This document shows positions 17,570 through 27,357 of a stretch of 64,000 nucleotides of DNA, in pieces. A model generated the notes under the pieces. It made no database searches and was not told the DNA's origin. It saw only the letters and a program-made list of their open reading frames with translations. Each line of letters opens with the position of its first letter. Position 1 is the stretch's first letter. Origin of the DNA: Clostridium sp. K4410.MGS-306. Lineage in GTDB: Bacteria; Cyanobacteriota; Vampirovibrionia; Gastranaerophilales; Gastranaerophilaceae. Made by a program: the position numbers and the translations under genes. The stretch covers positions 82,072-146,071 of the forward strand of contig LARD01000001.1 in NCBI GenBank assembly GCA_000980375.1. The letters run 5' to 3'.

Positions 17570-19564
17570 ATGGAAAAAAAGTTTGAAATAGTATCAAATC
17601 ATAAACCGGCCGGAGATCAGCCAAAAGCTATTGAATCACTTGTTGAAGGGATAAACTCCGGTTGTGATGCACAAACCCTGCTTGGTATTACAGGTTCAGG
17701 TAAAACCTTTACAATTGCCAATGTTATTGAGCGTGTGCAAAAGCCTACACTTGTCATTGCGCATAATAAAACCCTTGCAGCTCAATTGTATAATGAGTTT
17801 CGTGAACTATTTCCCAATAATGCAGTAGAGTATTTCATCAGCTATTATGACTATTATCAACCGGAAGCTTATATTCCCAGAACAGACACATTCATTGAAA
17901 AATCCGCTACAATTAATGAAGAAATTGACCGCCTCCGTCACAATACAACAAGGAGTCTTTATACAAGAAAAGATGTTATTGTTATTGCTTCAGTAAGCTG
18001 TATATACGGTCTGGGCTCACCGGAAAGTTACTACAAAGGCTCTGTCACACTGAAAGTAGGGGGGCAAATGGACAGGGAAGAGCTTTTGCATCATCTTGTG
18101 GCTGCTCAATATTCAAGAAACGATTTGGAGCTGGACAGGGCTAATTTCCGAGCAAGAGGTGATGTTGTAGAAGTAATGCCTTCGTACGAAAAAGTTATCA
18201 CACGGGTGAGCTTTTTCGGTGATGAAATAGAAAAAATTACAAGAATAGACAATGTAACAGGTGAAATTCTTGAAACACCTAAAGAAGTTGTACTTTTCCC
18301 TGCTGTGCATTACCTGTCTGATGATGAAGACAAGGAAGAAACAATCAGACTAATTAAAGAAGAGCTAAAAATAAGGCTGGGAGAGCTTTATGCACAAAAT
18401 AAACTGGTAGAAGCGCAGCGACTTGAACAAAGAGTTAAATACGACATTGAAATGATAAAAGAGATGGGATATTGTTCTTGTATTGAAAACTATTCCCGTA
18501 TAATAGAAAGAAGAGCTCCCGGTTCTGCACCAAAAACATTGATTGATTACTTTAAGGACGATTTTTTGCTTGTAATAGATGAGTCTCACGTTACTATCCC
18601 TCAATTAAAGGGTATGTACAGAGGTGATGCGGCAAGAAAAGATGTGCTAATTGATTATGGGTTCAGACTTCCTTGTGCCAAGGATAACAGACCTCTTACT
18701 GATGAAGAATTCTGGGAAAGGGTTCATCAAAAAATATTTATATCTGCAACACCTGCTGAATTTGAACGCAGTATTTCAGACCAGATGGTTGAGCAAATTA
18801 TCAGGCCAACAGGGCTTGTCGATCCTGAAATCAGTGTCAGACCTACGGAAAATCAGGTGGATGACCTTATTTCGGAAATCCAAAAAATAACAGATAAGAA
18901 TGAAAGAGTTCTAATAACAACACTTACAAAAAGAATGGCCGAAGACCTTACTGAATATATGAATCAAATGGGGGTAAGAGTACGTTATTTGCACAGCGAA
19001 ATTCAATCATTAGAGCGTGTTGAAATCTTAAGAGATTTAAGGCTCGGCACTTTTGATGTTCTTGTTGGGGTTAACCTGCTTAGAGAAGGGCTTGATATTC
19101 CGGAAGTTTCACTTGTTGCTATTATGGATGCTGATAAAGAGGGATTTTTGCGTTCAGAAACAAGTCTTATCCAAACTATAGGCCGTGCAGCAAGAAATTC
19201 TACAGGCAAAGTTATTATGTATGCTGATAAAATGACTGACAGTATGAATGCTGCGATTTCAGAAACCAACAGGCGTAGACAAATACAAATGGCATACAAT
19301 CTTGAACATAATATTATACCCAAAACTATTAAAAAACCTATTGAAAATAACCTTCTGCAGCTTGTTTCAAGTTACCGGAACCTTGAAGATATTGTTGCGG
19401 AAGAAATGGTTGAGATGAATTTGTCTGTTAAAGATATACCAAAACTTATTCAAAAACTCGAAAAAGATATGCATTCTGCAGCCAAAGTTTTGGATTTTGA
19501 AAGGGCTGCTCAAATCAGAGATCAATTGAAAAAATTAAGGGAAATGTCTAAATCAAAAGGCTAA
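17570..19564 (+). CDS. uvrB: Excinuclease ABC subunit B
   Basis: The 664-aa damage-verification helicase of nucleotide excision repair. Walker A GITGSGKT at 39-46, the DNA-strand-separating beta-hairpin region [16 protein letters not shown] from about 92, the DEAD-like DESH near 335, helicase motifs V/VI ([22 protein letters not shown]) and the C-terminal UVR domain ([22 protein letters not shown]) for UvrA/UvrC contact are all present. The ATG lies six bases after a TAATAT box with no ribosome site, suggesting a leaderless message. Its TAA overlaps the stop of the next convergent gene as CTAA. Confidence 0.97.
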   Translation: MEKKFEIVSNHKPAGDQPKAIESLVEGINSGCDAQTLLGITGSGKTFTIANVIERVQKPTLVIAHNKTLAAQLYNEFRELFPNNAVEYFISYYDYYQPEAYIPRTDTFIEKSATINEEIDRLRHNTTRSLYTRKDVIVIASVSCIYGLGSPESYYKGSVTLKVGGQMDREELLHHLVAAQYSRNDLELDRANFRARGDVVEVMPSYEKVITRVSFFGDEIEKITRIDNVTGEILETPKEVVLFPAVHYLSDDEDKEETIRLIKEELKIRLGELYAQNKLVEAQRLEQRVKYDIEMIKEMGYCSCIENYSRIIERRAPGSAPKTLIDYFKDDFLLVIDESHVTIPQLKGMYRGDAARKDVLIDYGFRLPCAKDNRPLTDEEFWERVHQKIFISATPAEFERSISDQMVEQIIRPTGLVDPEISVRPTENQVDDLISEIQKITDKNERVLITTLTKRMAEDLTEYMNQMGVRVRYLHSEIQSLERVEILRDLRLGTFDVLVGVNLLREGLDIPEVSLVAIMDADKEGFLRSETSLIQTIGRAARNSTGKVIMYADKMTDSMNAAISETNRRRQIQMAYNLEHNIIPKTIKKPIENNLLQLVSSYRNLEDIVAEEMVEMNLSVKDIPKLIQKLEKDMHSAAKVLDFERAAQIRDQLKKLREMSKSKG

Positions 19565-20259
19565 TAATAGTTGTTTTTACTTTCTATGTCAAAATGCAGC
19601 TGACCCCAGTAATCTGATAGGATAGCCAGGTTCATTGTGACAAAAAATACTGAAACGTAATTAAATAAAGGGCCTATTTTAAAGAACGAATAGATAAGAT
19701 ACAGCGTAGGTGCTACTACAAAAAGGGAATATATTGCTATCAATAAAAGGCAAACCACTGTATAAACAAGTACATCTGCTACACCTGCAACTATTTTGGA
19801 AGCATCAAATCCGTCTTTAAGTACATAGTTTTGGTTAAAGTTTATCAATGCCGTCACAAGTACTGCCAGTATAAAAAAACGTATAAGCCATATTGCTACC
19901 AGCTGTGGAACACCTTCAAAATTAAAAAGTCCGACAACAAAGCTGACAACAAAAAAGCCTATTAAAATAAAGGGAAGAGATATAATAAGGGCTTTTGTTG
20001 CAACCGAGAAAAATAAAACAGGATCAATAGGCGGAAGGGTCTGTATTCGTTGATTTATACGGTTACTCATTATAATTGAGCAAAACCCGAGATATATATA
20101 AAATATTGTAATCCACACAACTGCATTGACGAGGCTGAAAGATTCTCCGGGCACAATCATGCTTGATAGCAAATAAAGCACATAGCTGAACACTCCCAGC
20201 TTAAGCAAGGAATAGTTGTCTTGGTATACCGATCTTATTGAATCAACTATTGACGCCAT
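19561..20259 (-). CDS. Multi-pass inner-membrane protein of unknown function
   Basis: A 232-aa hydrophobic protein with about six membrane segments (around residues 25-40, 45-65, 85-110, 118-140, 160-185 and 190-215). Short loops and the conserved-looking [18 protein letters not shown] cytosolic segment give it a Yip1/DUF4013-like appearance, but I cannot assign a family. It converges on uvrB with a 4-bp stop overlap. Confidence 0.72.
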   Translation of the reverse strand: MASIVDSIRSVYQDNYSLLKLGVFSYVLYLLSSMIVPGESFSLVNAVVWITIFYIYLGFCSIIMSNRINQRIQTLPPIDPVLFFSVATKALIISLPFILIGFFVVSFVVGLFNFEGVPQLVAIWLIRFFILAVLVTALINFNQNYVLKDGFDASKIVAGVADVLVYTVVCLLLIAIYSLFVVAPTLYLIYSFFKIGPLFNYVSVFFVTMNLAILSDYWGQLHFDIESKNNYY

Positions 20260-20324
20260 TAAATTTCCCTTTGCGTCCTATTATAATATTTATCTATTTA
20301 ATACACAACTACTGCATATACTTG

Positions 20325-20399
20325 ATTTTCGGGCTAAACAGCCCGAAAATGCTGGCTTATTATCCACATGGCTAATAAAGATTAACCCCATGGTTGTGG
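20325..20399. promoter_or_regulatory. Intergenic hairpin plus consensus DnaA box
   Basis: ATTTTCGGGCT-AAAC-AGCCCGAAAAT (20325-20350) is a perfect 11-bp inverted repeat without a T-tail. Ten bases on, TTATCCACA (20360-20368) is an exact match to the bacterial DnaA box consensus, and a degenerate inverted copy (rc ATTTCCACA) follows near 20395. It lies between divergent genes. A DnaA-controlled promoter or titration site is possible; no replication-origin gene set is nearby. Confidence 0.4.
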
Positions 20400-20446
20400 A
20401 AATAAGGTGAAAAGTATACATAATATTAATATGAGGAGAGAAGTAT

Positions 20447-20785
20447 ATGTTAAAAGGACTTTCGGGTCAGGATTTAATAAATCAGAATTTAATCCAGGGA
20501 AATAACGTAGAAAAGTTGACATCGGCAAAAAAAAATCCATATGCCGATATCGACAAAAATCTTCTAATCGATGAAACCAGCATTTCAAATGAAGCAATCA
20601 ACCTTTACCAAAGGGATATGGATATAAGAAAATTTGCTTCGCTTGCAATGTCTGACCCTGAAAACTTGAGCCACAACACACTTGTTGCTCAAAATGTTTT
20701 TTCATTACAGGATTCCAGTTTTGAAAACAAGGTTATAGAGGGTATTTTTAATAACAAAACTTTCTTAAAAGATCTGTTTGGTTAA
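20447..20785 (+). CDS. Small orphan protein
   Basis: A 112-aa soluble, charged, mainly helical protein that I do not recognise. It starts with MLKGLSGQDLINQNLIQG and ends in LKDLFG; the middle (ISNEAINLYQRDMDIRKFASLAM) is an amphipathic helix. GAGGAGAG lies 6 bases upstream of ATG. It is the first gene of a + strand unit with the TPR protein (22 bp on) and the cysteine-cluster protein. Confidence 0.7.
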   Translation: MLKGLSGQDLINQNLIQGNNVEKLTSAKKNPYADIDKNLLIDETSISNEAINLYQRDMDIRKFASLAMSDPENLSHNTLVAQNVFSLQDSSFENKVIEGIFNNKTFLKDLFG

Positions 20786-20806
20786 AAAGTTCAGATTAGG
20801 TAGGAT

Positions 20807-22057
20807 ATGGAAAATTCCGATATAGATAATGTAAGAGGGCTGTCAGGCGTAGATTTTGAAGGCGATGACAGACATTCGTCTGAAAAAGTGGCGAGGGTAT
20901 ATGAGTTTTATGAATCAGGAAGATATCAAGAAGCTCTATCCATGGCTGAAGCTGACCCACAAATATCTGCAATGTCTTATGGACAGGTATTGATGGGCAA
21001 TTGCTATAAGAAACTGGGCAGCAAAAATTCTGCAATGGCTCATTGGAAAAAGGCTGTTGAAATATCACCATTAGAACATTCCGCTTATATTAATATAGCC
21101 AACGAGCTCTATGAACAGGGCAATGCTGCAGAAGCTATTTTAAACTGGCATACTGCTGCAACAATTGTGCCTGAAAATCCCACAGTAAATTTAAACCTTG
21201 CTCTTGCTTATGACAAAAAGGGCAGTAGAATCAAGGCTACAAAATATTTTGAAAAGTATTTGCGCTACGAGAAAAAGGTAAATACTCAGAATTATTTAAC
21301 AATAAAACACACTATTAGTAATTTAACAGCTAAAGTGGATTTTCTTGCCAAAAAAGTAGAGGAATTTAAGCTGAAAAAAGACCTTAAAACCATAGCTGCA
21401 CTTTATCTGAAAATGATTGCAACTTATGCTAATCTGCCTAATATATATTCTAATATTGCAGAAATATTTTATTTTGACAGGAACTTTGAAAAAGCACTTG
21501 AATTCTATTTGATTGTATATTTAAACTATCCTCACACCCCGAAAATATTGCTCGAAATAGCCAATTTGTATTATGTTTTACAAAAGCCTGATTATGCATA
21601 TGCATTTTATTCCAGAGCACTTGATGTGCTGCCTGATGGCACTTCTTACTATTCTAAAACAAAGTCAAAGATATCCTCTTTATCTTATATATTAAGAGAT
21701 CCGGAGCTTATTGAAACTCATTTGCAAAAAGCAAGAGAAGCAGAAGCTCAAAATGAATATGAAAAAGCAATCAATGAATATGAAATCTATTTAATCTTAA
21801 CAGAGTCGGATAATCCTGATATACAGCAATTGATAGACAAGTATAAGATTTTTTTGAATCCCGAACCTTTTGTAATTAATGTTTTGTACAACCAAATTCC
21901 TGATTTGATGAACAAAAAAAAGCTTAATGCATGTGTTGAGTTGTGTGATAGAATAATGGCTCTTGCAACACAAAACTCAAAAGAGGTAATATATGCTATG
22001 AAGTGTAAATCAGAATGCAAACGTATAATTATTGCGAGAGAACAATTCGGTGTTTAA
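20807..22057 (+). CDS. Tetratricopeptide-repeat protein
   Basis: A 416-aa helical-repeat protein. TPR units are clear from about residue 30 (YEFYESGRYQEALSMAEADP) through 130 and again from about 190 to 290, separated by a charged linker. Cytosolic, with no signal peptide. The ribosome site TAGGTAGGA precedes ATG. Its 3' end overlaps the start of the cysteine-cluster gene by 26 bases, so translation is probably coupled and the products may work together. Confidence 0.85.
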   Translation: MENSDIDNVRGLSGVDFEGDDRHSSEKVARVYEFYESGRYQEALSMAEADPQISAMSYGQVLMGNCYKKLGSKNSAMAHWKKAVEISPLEHSAYINIANELYEQGNAAEAILNWHTAATIVPENPTVNLNLALAYDKKGSRIKATKYFEKYLRYEKKVNTQNYLTIKHTISNLTAKVDFLAKKVEEFKLKKDLKTIAALYLKMIATYANLPNIYSNIAEIFYFDRNFEKALEFYLIVYLNYPHTPKILLEIANLYYVLQKPDYAYAFYSRALDVLPDGTSYYSKTKSKISSLSYILRDPELIETHLQKAREAEAQNEYEKAINEYEIYLILTESDNPDIQQLIDKYKIFLNPEPFVINVLYNQIPDLMNKKKLNACVELCDRIMALATQNSKEVIYAMKCKSECKRIIIAREQFGV

Positions 22058-22454
22058 AAAACTTAAAAAATTTTTTTATAAAAATATACTCAAACGAACT
22101 TATTACAGAAGCGGCCACTGTATTGGCTGCGGCGAATGCTGCCGGCAAATTTATGTCAGGCATGTAAAAAACGTTGTGCAGACTGAGGAGGAATTCCAAA
22201 AACTAAGACTTCTTCATCCTTTTTATACATATTTAAAAATTGTCGGCAAAGATGATATAGGGCTAATATTTGAATGCCAGAATCTTGATAAAGAAACTAA
22301 TCGTTGTAAAATTCATAAAAAAAGACCGGGTATATGCAGGCGTTATCCTGTAGAAGCTATTTTTATGATGGGTGGTGAACTGGGCAAAAAATGCGGTTAT
22401 AAATTTACGCCTATTGAATCGTTTGATGAGGTCTTTAACAATTTAAATAAATAA
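22032..22454 (+). CDS. YkgJ-type CxxCxxCC cysteine-cluster protein
   Basis: A 140-aa zinc- or iron-chelating domain protein (UPF0153/YkgJ superfamily). The N-terminal CIGCGECC supplies Cys30, Cys33, Cys36 and Cys37; Cys82, Cys92, Cys102 (in RPGICRRYP) and Cys121 complete the usual eight. The bound metal and role are unsettled for the family. The gene begins inside the 3' end of the TPR gene and its last 12 bases overlap the convergent folP. A second family member at 55226 is also juxtaposed to a TPR gene. Confidence 0.85.
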   Translation: MRENNSVFKKLKKFFYKNILKRTYYRSGHCIGCGECCRQIYVRHVKNVVQTEEEFQKLRLLHPFYTYLKIVGKDDIGLIFECQNLDKETNRCKIHKKRPGICRRYPVEAIFMMGGELGKKCGYKFTPIESFDEVFNNLNK

Positions 22455-23624
22455 ATTGTTAATCCTTTTTACTACGTCGTGATTAACAACGTTATGCACT
22501 CTCAGTATATTAACTCCGTTAGCGGCAAGTTTTTCTGAAATTATAGCGGTTGCAATATCGAGTTTTTCTTTCGATTCAGTGTTTATTGTTTCTTTTATAA
22601 AGTTTTTTCTTGAGTGACCTATAAGTATTGCACAGCCCAGGGTTTTGAATTCTTGGATTCTTTTTAATATTTCAAAATTTTGTTCGGTAGTTTTACCAAA
22701 TCCTATACCCGGATCTATTATTATTGAGTTTTTTGATATTCCTGCTTTTGTAAGCCGGTCTATTTTTTCGTCTAAATAATTATATATATCATCCACTACG
22801 TCTGTATAATGTGTATTTTTTTGCATAATATCCGGAGAAGCGCTTGAATGATTTAAAATAACAGGGCATTTGTTATTTACTATTACATTAAGCATTTCTT
22901 TATCCCAATCCAGAGCAGATATGTCGTTGATTATATCTGCACCGGCTTTTAAGGCTTCTTGTGCAGTTTTTGCGTTTCTTGTATCTATGCTTATTAATGT
23001 TTTTTTATCTGTTTGTCTGATTTTTTCGATTACAGGTATTACCCTGCATATCTCTTCTTCAACAGTTATTTTTTGAGAAAATGGTCTTGTTGATTCTCCT
23101 CCAATGTCTATCATATCAGCGCCGTCTTCAATCATTTTCTTGTAATGGTTGATTGCTTTTTCTGTTGTATTGTATTTGCCTCCATCGGAGAAAGAGTCAG
23201 GCGTAAGGTTTAAAATGCCCATAATATAAGGCGTTTTCCAATCCAGTACAATATCTCTTATCATCAGTGTCTCGGGCTTATAAAAAAGCGTGTCACTAAT
23301 CTGGCTTGCAAGAGATGAAAGCTTTAGCGGTTGATATTTGAGTTTTTCGCATATTTTTTCTAACTGGCTGATTGTCCCGCTCAAGATACAATCTGAAAGT
23401 TCTACTTTCCCAGTAATGACCTGTTTATGCACAGCACAATCTGTACCTGTTGAAAGTGCGGTTTGTTTAAGGATATTTGCCTGTGCACAGTTAAGGTCAT
23501 ATATTTTTATTGTTCGAAATTTGTGTTTGTTTATGCCTTTTTTAACATAAGCTTTATCAAAACCTATATGTATAAGGTCATCTTCTTTGCAGTTTATAAG
23601 TTTTATTTTAAAATCATTTCGCAT
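22443..23624 (-). CDS. folP: Dihydropteroate synthase with long N-terminal extension
   Basis: Condenses p-aminobenzoate with dihydropterin pyrophosphate in folate synthesis. The TIM-barrel catalytic part begins near residue 131, with NLTPDSFSDGG (139-149), GGESTRP (175-181), the DPGIGFGKT pterin/phosphate loop and the terminal RVHNV block. Residues 1-125 are an added domain (Cys-rich, alpha/beta) not present in the ~280-aa enzymes of E. coli. Total 393 aa. A 5-FCL of the same one-carbon pathway lies at 50843, unlinked. Function is firm; the role of the extension is unknown. Confidence 0.92.
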   Translation of the reverse strand: MRNDFKIKLINCKEDDLIHIGFDKAYVKKGINKHKFRTIKIYDLNCAQANILKQTALSTGTDCAVHKQVITGKVELSDCILSGTISQLEKICEKLKYQPLKLSSLASQISDTLFYKPETLMIRDIVLDWKTPYIMGILNLTPDSFSDGGKYNTTEKAINHYKKMIEDGADMIDIGGESTRPFSQKITVEEEICRVIPVIEKIRQTDKKTLISIDTRNAKTAQEALKAGADIINDISALDWDKEMLNVIVNNKCPVILNHSSASPDIMQKNTHYTDVVDDIYNYLDEKIDRLTKAGISKNSIIIDPGIGFGKTTEQNFEILKRIQEFKTLGCAILIGHSRKNFIKETINTESKEKLDIATAIISEKLAANGVNILRVHNVVNHDVVKRINNLFI

Positions 23625-23644
23625 AAATATAAGTTAGCATAAAC

Positions 23645-24406
23645 TTATATTGTATCAAGCGCAGCTTCAATTGCTTGCATTGCAACTGCGTTTTTCTTGA
23701 TTTCATTTCCTTTTCCCTGATACATATCAGGTATTCCGTCTTTGTCTTTGTCCTGGGTGCCTTTTTCTACAACACCAATACCTGATGTAATACCGGCAAT
23801 TGTACCTGTTAATTTTTTGATACCGTTTTTCGCAAAAGTCTGGACTTCAATAGCTTTTGCATCAACAGATTTGCTCTTAGCAGCATTTTTAGCTGATTCA
23901 ATTGCTTTTTCAATGTCAACTTTATCCACACCTTTTTGAGCATATTCTTTGCACCAGTTTATACCGTTATTAAGAGTTCTGGAAACAAAGCCTTTAAATG
24001 TTTTTTCCTCTGAAGGTGTTACTTTTTCTGAAATTTTTGAGAATAATTTTGAGCCTTCTTTACCTGCCCAATCCAGCAGTCCTGTATTTTTTTCTGTGAA
24101 GACTAAAAGTTTATTGTAAAAACCTTTTGTAACAATACCGCCTAAAGCTGCGAGTGATAATGTTGTCATCATTTGTTTAAAAGGTTTTGTGTACTTTTCA
24201 TTTTTGTCTGTAACATTAATTGTTTCAGCAAACTCACCTATTTTTTTTGCAGTGTCTTCGTTGAAATTTTTTAAATCCAACTCATCAAGCAACTCGCCTG
24301 CTGCCATATAGTCCATAGGATATTCAATCTTGTTTTCTTCTCTATTTCCAAAATTGTGAGAAGTCGGTTTGATAGGTGAACAATTTAATGAATGAATTTG
24401 TAACAT
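23645..24406 (-). CDS. Orphan protein with SFKG-like N-terminus
   Basis: A 253-aa protein of unknown function. It opens MLQIHSLNCSPIKPTSHNFGN, a short polar leader comparable to the SFKG-tagged orphans. It has one moderately hydrophobic segment near 87-105 (TLSLAALGGIVTKGFYN) and Lys/Ala-rich helices. Residues DKDKDGIPDMYQGKGN near the C-terminus form a DxDxDG-type calcium-binding loop (thrombospondin-3/dockerin-like). No neighbour is clearly co-transcribed; it lies 20 bases upstream of folP on the same strand. Confidence 0.72.
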   Translation of the reverse strand: MLQIHSLNCSPIKPTSHNFGNREENKIEYPMDYMAAGELLDELDLKNFNEDTAKKIGEFAETINVTDKNEKYTKPFKQMMTTLSLAALGGIVTKGFYNKLLVFTEKNTGLLDWAGKEGSKLFSKISEKVTPSEEKTFKGFVSRTLNNGINWCKEYAQKGVDKVDIEKAIESAKNAAKSKSVDAKAIEVQTFAKNGIKKLTGTIAGITSGIGVVEKGTQDKDKDGIPDMYQGKGNEIKKNAVAMQAIEAALDTI

Positions 24407-24721
24407 TGTTTAAACACACTCCGGTATTTTATTATTTACAATTAGTATAATGCTTGTAAATATATTTTTTGCTATCGTAAATGCAGATTATTAATAAATT
24501 GTAACATAGATTTTAATAAATGGAACAGACTGTTTGGCTAATATTTACAAAATTATGCAAAAAAAAAGCTGCACTGCAGCTTATACTTCATAATCTTGGG
24601 AGGAGATTTGGGGATTTGTACATGTATATTAATTCATTATGAAAAAAATGTTTACTATTTTAATTGTAAATTTAATAAAAATTTACAATCCCTTTAAAAT
24701 CATGTACGTTTTATGATATGG
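24407..24721. other. Intergenic region (315 bp) between rel and an orphan gene
   Basis: No convincing ORF or known RNA. It contains the rel terminator (24559-24582). It also holds an AT-rich inverted repeat ATTGTAAATTT-AATAA-AAATTTACAAT (24663-24689) that lacks a T-tail and could be an operator or an mRNA 3' stabilising stem. Upstream of the orphan gene the sequence is only AT-rich. Confidence 0.5.
24559..24582 (-). terminator. Intrinsic terminator of rel
   Basis: On the minus strand AAGCTGC-AGT-GCAGCTT is followed by nine T residues. It lies about 140 bases past the rel stop. Confidence 0.75.
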
Positions 24722-26977
24722 CTATTTCTTTTTCTTTGGCATGGGGGCGTTAGGTGTTTTTGTATTTGAAGTGCCTTGTATACGTTTTACCGAAATAACT
24801 TCTGGAATGGATTGAAGCTTTGTTATTACTGTTTTAAGTCTGTTAATGTTATCAACTTCAATGCCCATCTCAATTATGCCGATTTTTTTTGCAGGGTTAG
24901 ACTTAATATTTGCATATGCAATGTTGGTATTACATTCTGTTAATTCAATCATTACATCTTTTAAAATGCCAATTTTGTCCTGTACATCTATCCTGATTGA
25001 TGCAACATATGTTTTGTTAAGGCCTTTGTCTGCCCATTTTATGTCAATGAGTCTTTCTTCTGGTACATTATCCAATGATGCACAGTCAACTCTGTGTATC
25101 GAAACGCCCTTGCTTCTTGTAACTACTCCGACAATTGGCTCACCGGGTACAGGTGTGCAGCATTTTGCAAAGTAATAAAGCATTCCTTCCAGCCCGACAA
25201 TATCGTTTTTGGATTTCTTTGTTTTTGAGTGCGAAATAATTGGCTGGTCTGTGTCTACGGATTTTTTGATTCTGTTTGTAATTTTATTTACAGTAGTTTC
25301 TCCATAGCCCAGTGCAGCAAGCAGGTCATCCACACAGGAGTAATTCATCGCTTCTGCAATTTGTTTGAGCTCTTGAGATTTTAAGATTTCGTCAAACTTG
25401 GCCTTTCCAATTTCTGCTTCAAGCATATTGTGGCCAATAGTAATATGTTCTTCGCGTTTATTTTTCTTATACCATTGTTTTATTTTAGACTGGGCAAGTT
25501 TTGTAACTACAAAATTTAGCCAATCTAATCTTGGAGCCGGTGTTTTTGAGGTCATAATTTCGACAATATCACCGTTATGCAGTTTTGTGCTTAAAGGGCA
25601 GATTCTTCCGTTTACAAGCGCTCCTGTGATTCGGAACCCCACATCTGTATGGATTCTGAATGCAAAATCCACAGGTGTTGCGTCTTTGGGTAGGTCAATT
25701 ACGTCGCCCATCGGCGTAAAAGCAAAAACCTGATCGGAAAATAAATCCAGTTTAACACTTTCTACATATTCGCTTGCAGAGGAAACGTCTTTTTCCATTT
25801 CGGCAAGTTTTCTCATCCAGGAGAATTGAATATCTGTATCTGCGTTGGCTTTTTGAGAACCTTTTTCTTTATATTTCCAGTGTGCAGCCACACCGTATTC
25901 TGCAACCTGATGCATTTCATGGGTTCTTATTTGCACTTCAATCGGCTTTGATTTTGGCCCCAGCACAGAGGTATGCAAAGAACGGTAAAGGTTACTTTTA
26001 GGCATTGCAATGTAATCTTTAAAACGGCCGGGTATTGGTTTAAATTGTGAATGTATAATTCCGAGCACCTCGTAGCACTCATTAATTGAGTTGACTATTA
26101 CACGCACTGCGGATATATCATAAAGCTCGTGGAATGCGATATTCTGGCGTTTCATTTTTGCATAAATTGAATAATAATGTTTTGAACGTCCGGAAATAGC
26201 GGCTTTTATTTTGTGCTGTTTGAGCATCTGGCCTATTTTTTCGACCAAAACCTGTATTGTTGCATCTCTTTCTGCTTTTTTTAGTGCAACTAACTGTGCA
26301 ATTTCAAAATATTTTTCAGGGTTGAGATATCTTAAAGATAAATCTTCCAGCTCTGCTTTAATTTTTCCGATACCAAGGCGGTTAGCCAGCGGAGCAAATA
26401 TGTCCAAGGTTTCTTGTGCAATTTTTTGTTGTTTTGCAGCGGCCATATAATTTAGCGTACGCATGTTATGCAGTCTGTCTGCCAGTTTCAGGAATATAAC
26501 ACGTACATCATTTGCCATTGCAATGAACATTCTTCTGAAATTCTCTGCCTGACGTTCTTCTTTAGATTTAAATTGATATTTGCCGAGTTTTGTTACGCCT
26601 TGCACAAGGTTTAGGACATCTTCGCCGAATTTTTCTTTAATTGTTTCGGGTGCAGTGCCTGTATCTTCAATAATATCGTGCAGTAAAGCAGCAATGATTG
26701 TGTGTTTATCCATCATCAAGTCAGTTAAAATCTTAGCGACTTCAACCGGGTGGATAATATAGGGTTCTTCACTTATTCTGTATTGGCCGGCATGCAATTT
26801 TGCAGCAAATACAAAGGCTTCTTCTATTTCATTAATATCCTGCTGAGGCCTGTGCTGGTTTAGCAGCATTTCTTTCAATGGTTCAAATATACTGAAATCA
26901 AGAGCAGGTTCCGTATCTTCCTGCATCTGCTCAGGCAGTTCATAATCTTCTGATTTGTCTTCTGTGTTGTCTGTCAT
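24722..26977 (-). CDS. rel: Bifunctional (p)ppGpp synthetase/hydrolase Rel
   Basis: A 751-aa long RSH enzyme controlling the stringent response. The N-terminal hydrolase domain keeps H62, H76 (PYIIHP) and HD100-101 with EDT, so hydrolysis is expected. The synthetase domain (about 255-370) has YYSIYAKMKRQ, RVIV, KSNLYRSLHT and EVQIRT. TGS (VFAFTPMGDVIDLPKDATPVDFAF), the conserved-cysteine domain (AKCCTPVPGE, HRVDC) and a C-terminal ACT domain follow. A good promoter ends eight bases before the ATG with no ribosome site, so the message is probably leaderless. Confidence 0.96.
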   Translation of the reverse strand: MTDNTEDKSEDYELPEQMQEDTEPALDFSIFEPLKEMLLNQHRPQQDINEIEEAFVFAAKLHAGQYRISEEPYIIHPVEVAKILTDLMMDKHTIIAALLHDIIEDTGTAPETIKEKFGEDVLNLVQGVTKLGKYQFKSKEERQAENFRRMFIAMANDVRVIFLKLADRLHNMRTLNYMAAAKQQKIAQETLDIFAPLANRLGIGKIKAELEDLSLRYLNPEKYFEIAQLVALKKAERDATIQVLVEKIGQMLKQHKIKAAISGRSKHYYSIYAKMKRQNIAFHELYDISAVRVIVNSINECYEVLGIIHSQFKPIPGRFKDYIAMPKSNLYRSLHTSVLGPKSKPIEVQIRTHEMHQVAEYGVAAHWKYKEKGSQKANADTDIQFSWMRKLAEMEKDVSSASEYVESVKLDLFSDQVFAFTPMGDVIDLPKDATPVDFAFRIHTDVGFRITGALVNGRICPLSTKLHNGDIVEIMTSKTPAPRLDWLNFVVTKLAQSKIKQWYKKNKREEHITIGHNMLEAEIGKAKFDEILKSQELKQIAEAMNYSCVDDLLAALGYGETTVNKITNRIKKSVDTDQPIISHSKTKKSKNDIVGLEGMLYYFAKCCTPVPGEPIVGVVTRSKGVSIHRVDCASLDNVPEERLIDIKWADKGLNKTYVASIRIDVQDKIGILKDVMIELTECNTNIAYANIKSNPAKKIGIIEMGIEVDNINRLKTVITKLQSIPEVISVKRIQGTSNTKTPNAPMPKKKK

Positions 26978-26985
26978 AGTTAATT

Positions 26986-27014
26986 ATTGTACACTTTTAA
27001 CGGTTACTTAACAA
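26986..27014 (-). promoter_or_regulatory. rel promoter, predicted leaderless or near-leaderless
   Basis: On the minus strand: TTGTTA (27009-27014), a 17-bp spacer, TACAAT (26986-26991), then eight bases to ATG at 26977. No Shine-Dalgarno sequence fits in between. Confidence 0.6.
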
Positions 27015-27025
27015 GAGGCATTATT

Positions 27026-27337
27026 ATGGAAAGTTGTGCACACGAATTTTATAAAGAGCAAAACAATACACTTGTGCTGAAAATAAAAGCTGTTCCAAAT
27101 TCTTCCAAAAACGAAATATGCGGACTTTTTGATGATGCTTTGAAAGTTAAAATAAAAGCACCGGCTGTTGAGAACAAAGCAAATGAGGAGCTTGTAAAGT
27201 TTTTTGCAAAACTTTTAAAAGTGCCCAAAAGCAGTGTTATTTTAAAATCCGGCGGCACTTCAAAACTAAAAACTATCTGTATAGAAAACTGTACTATTGA
27301 TAAATTTAAACAGGTTTGTGTTAATATTGATTTATAA
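27026..27337 (+). CDS. DUF167/YggU-family protein
   Basis: A 103-aa small alpha/beta protein of the widespread YggU family (function unknown). The core LVLKIKAVPNSSKNEI, KVKIKAPAVENKANEELVKFFAKLL and SVILKSGGTSKLKTI is the complete family pattern. I start at the ATG at 27026 because AAGAGG is 8 bases upstream; the frame extends to an upstream TTG that overlaps the rel promoter. secG follows after 20 bases, probably one transcript. Confidence 0.88.
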   Translation: MESCAHEFYKEQNNTLVLKIKAVPNSSKNEICGLFDDALKVKIKAPAVENKANEELVKFFAKLLKVPKSSVILKSGGTSKLKTICIENCTIDKFKQVCVNIDL

Positions 27338-27357
27338 ATACTAGAAAAGGGAAAAAT

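Noticed and set aside
20281..20446. Chromosomal origin of replication
   Set aside because: Only one perfect DnaA box plus a degenerate one, and no dnaA, dnaN, gyrB or similar genes nearby; kept only as a possible DnaA-linked site.
24663..24689. AT-rich inverted repeat as a second rel terminator
   Set aside because: The stem is nearly all A-T and is not followed by a T-run on the minus strand; the GC-containing hairpin at 24559-24582 is the better terminator.
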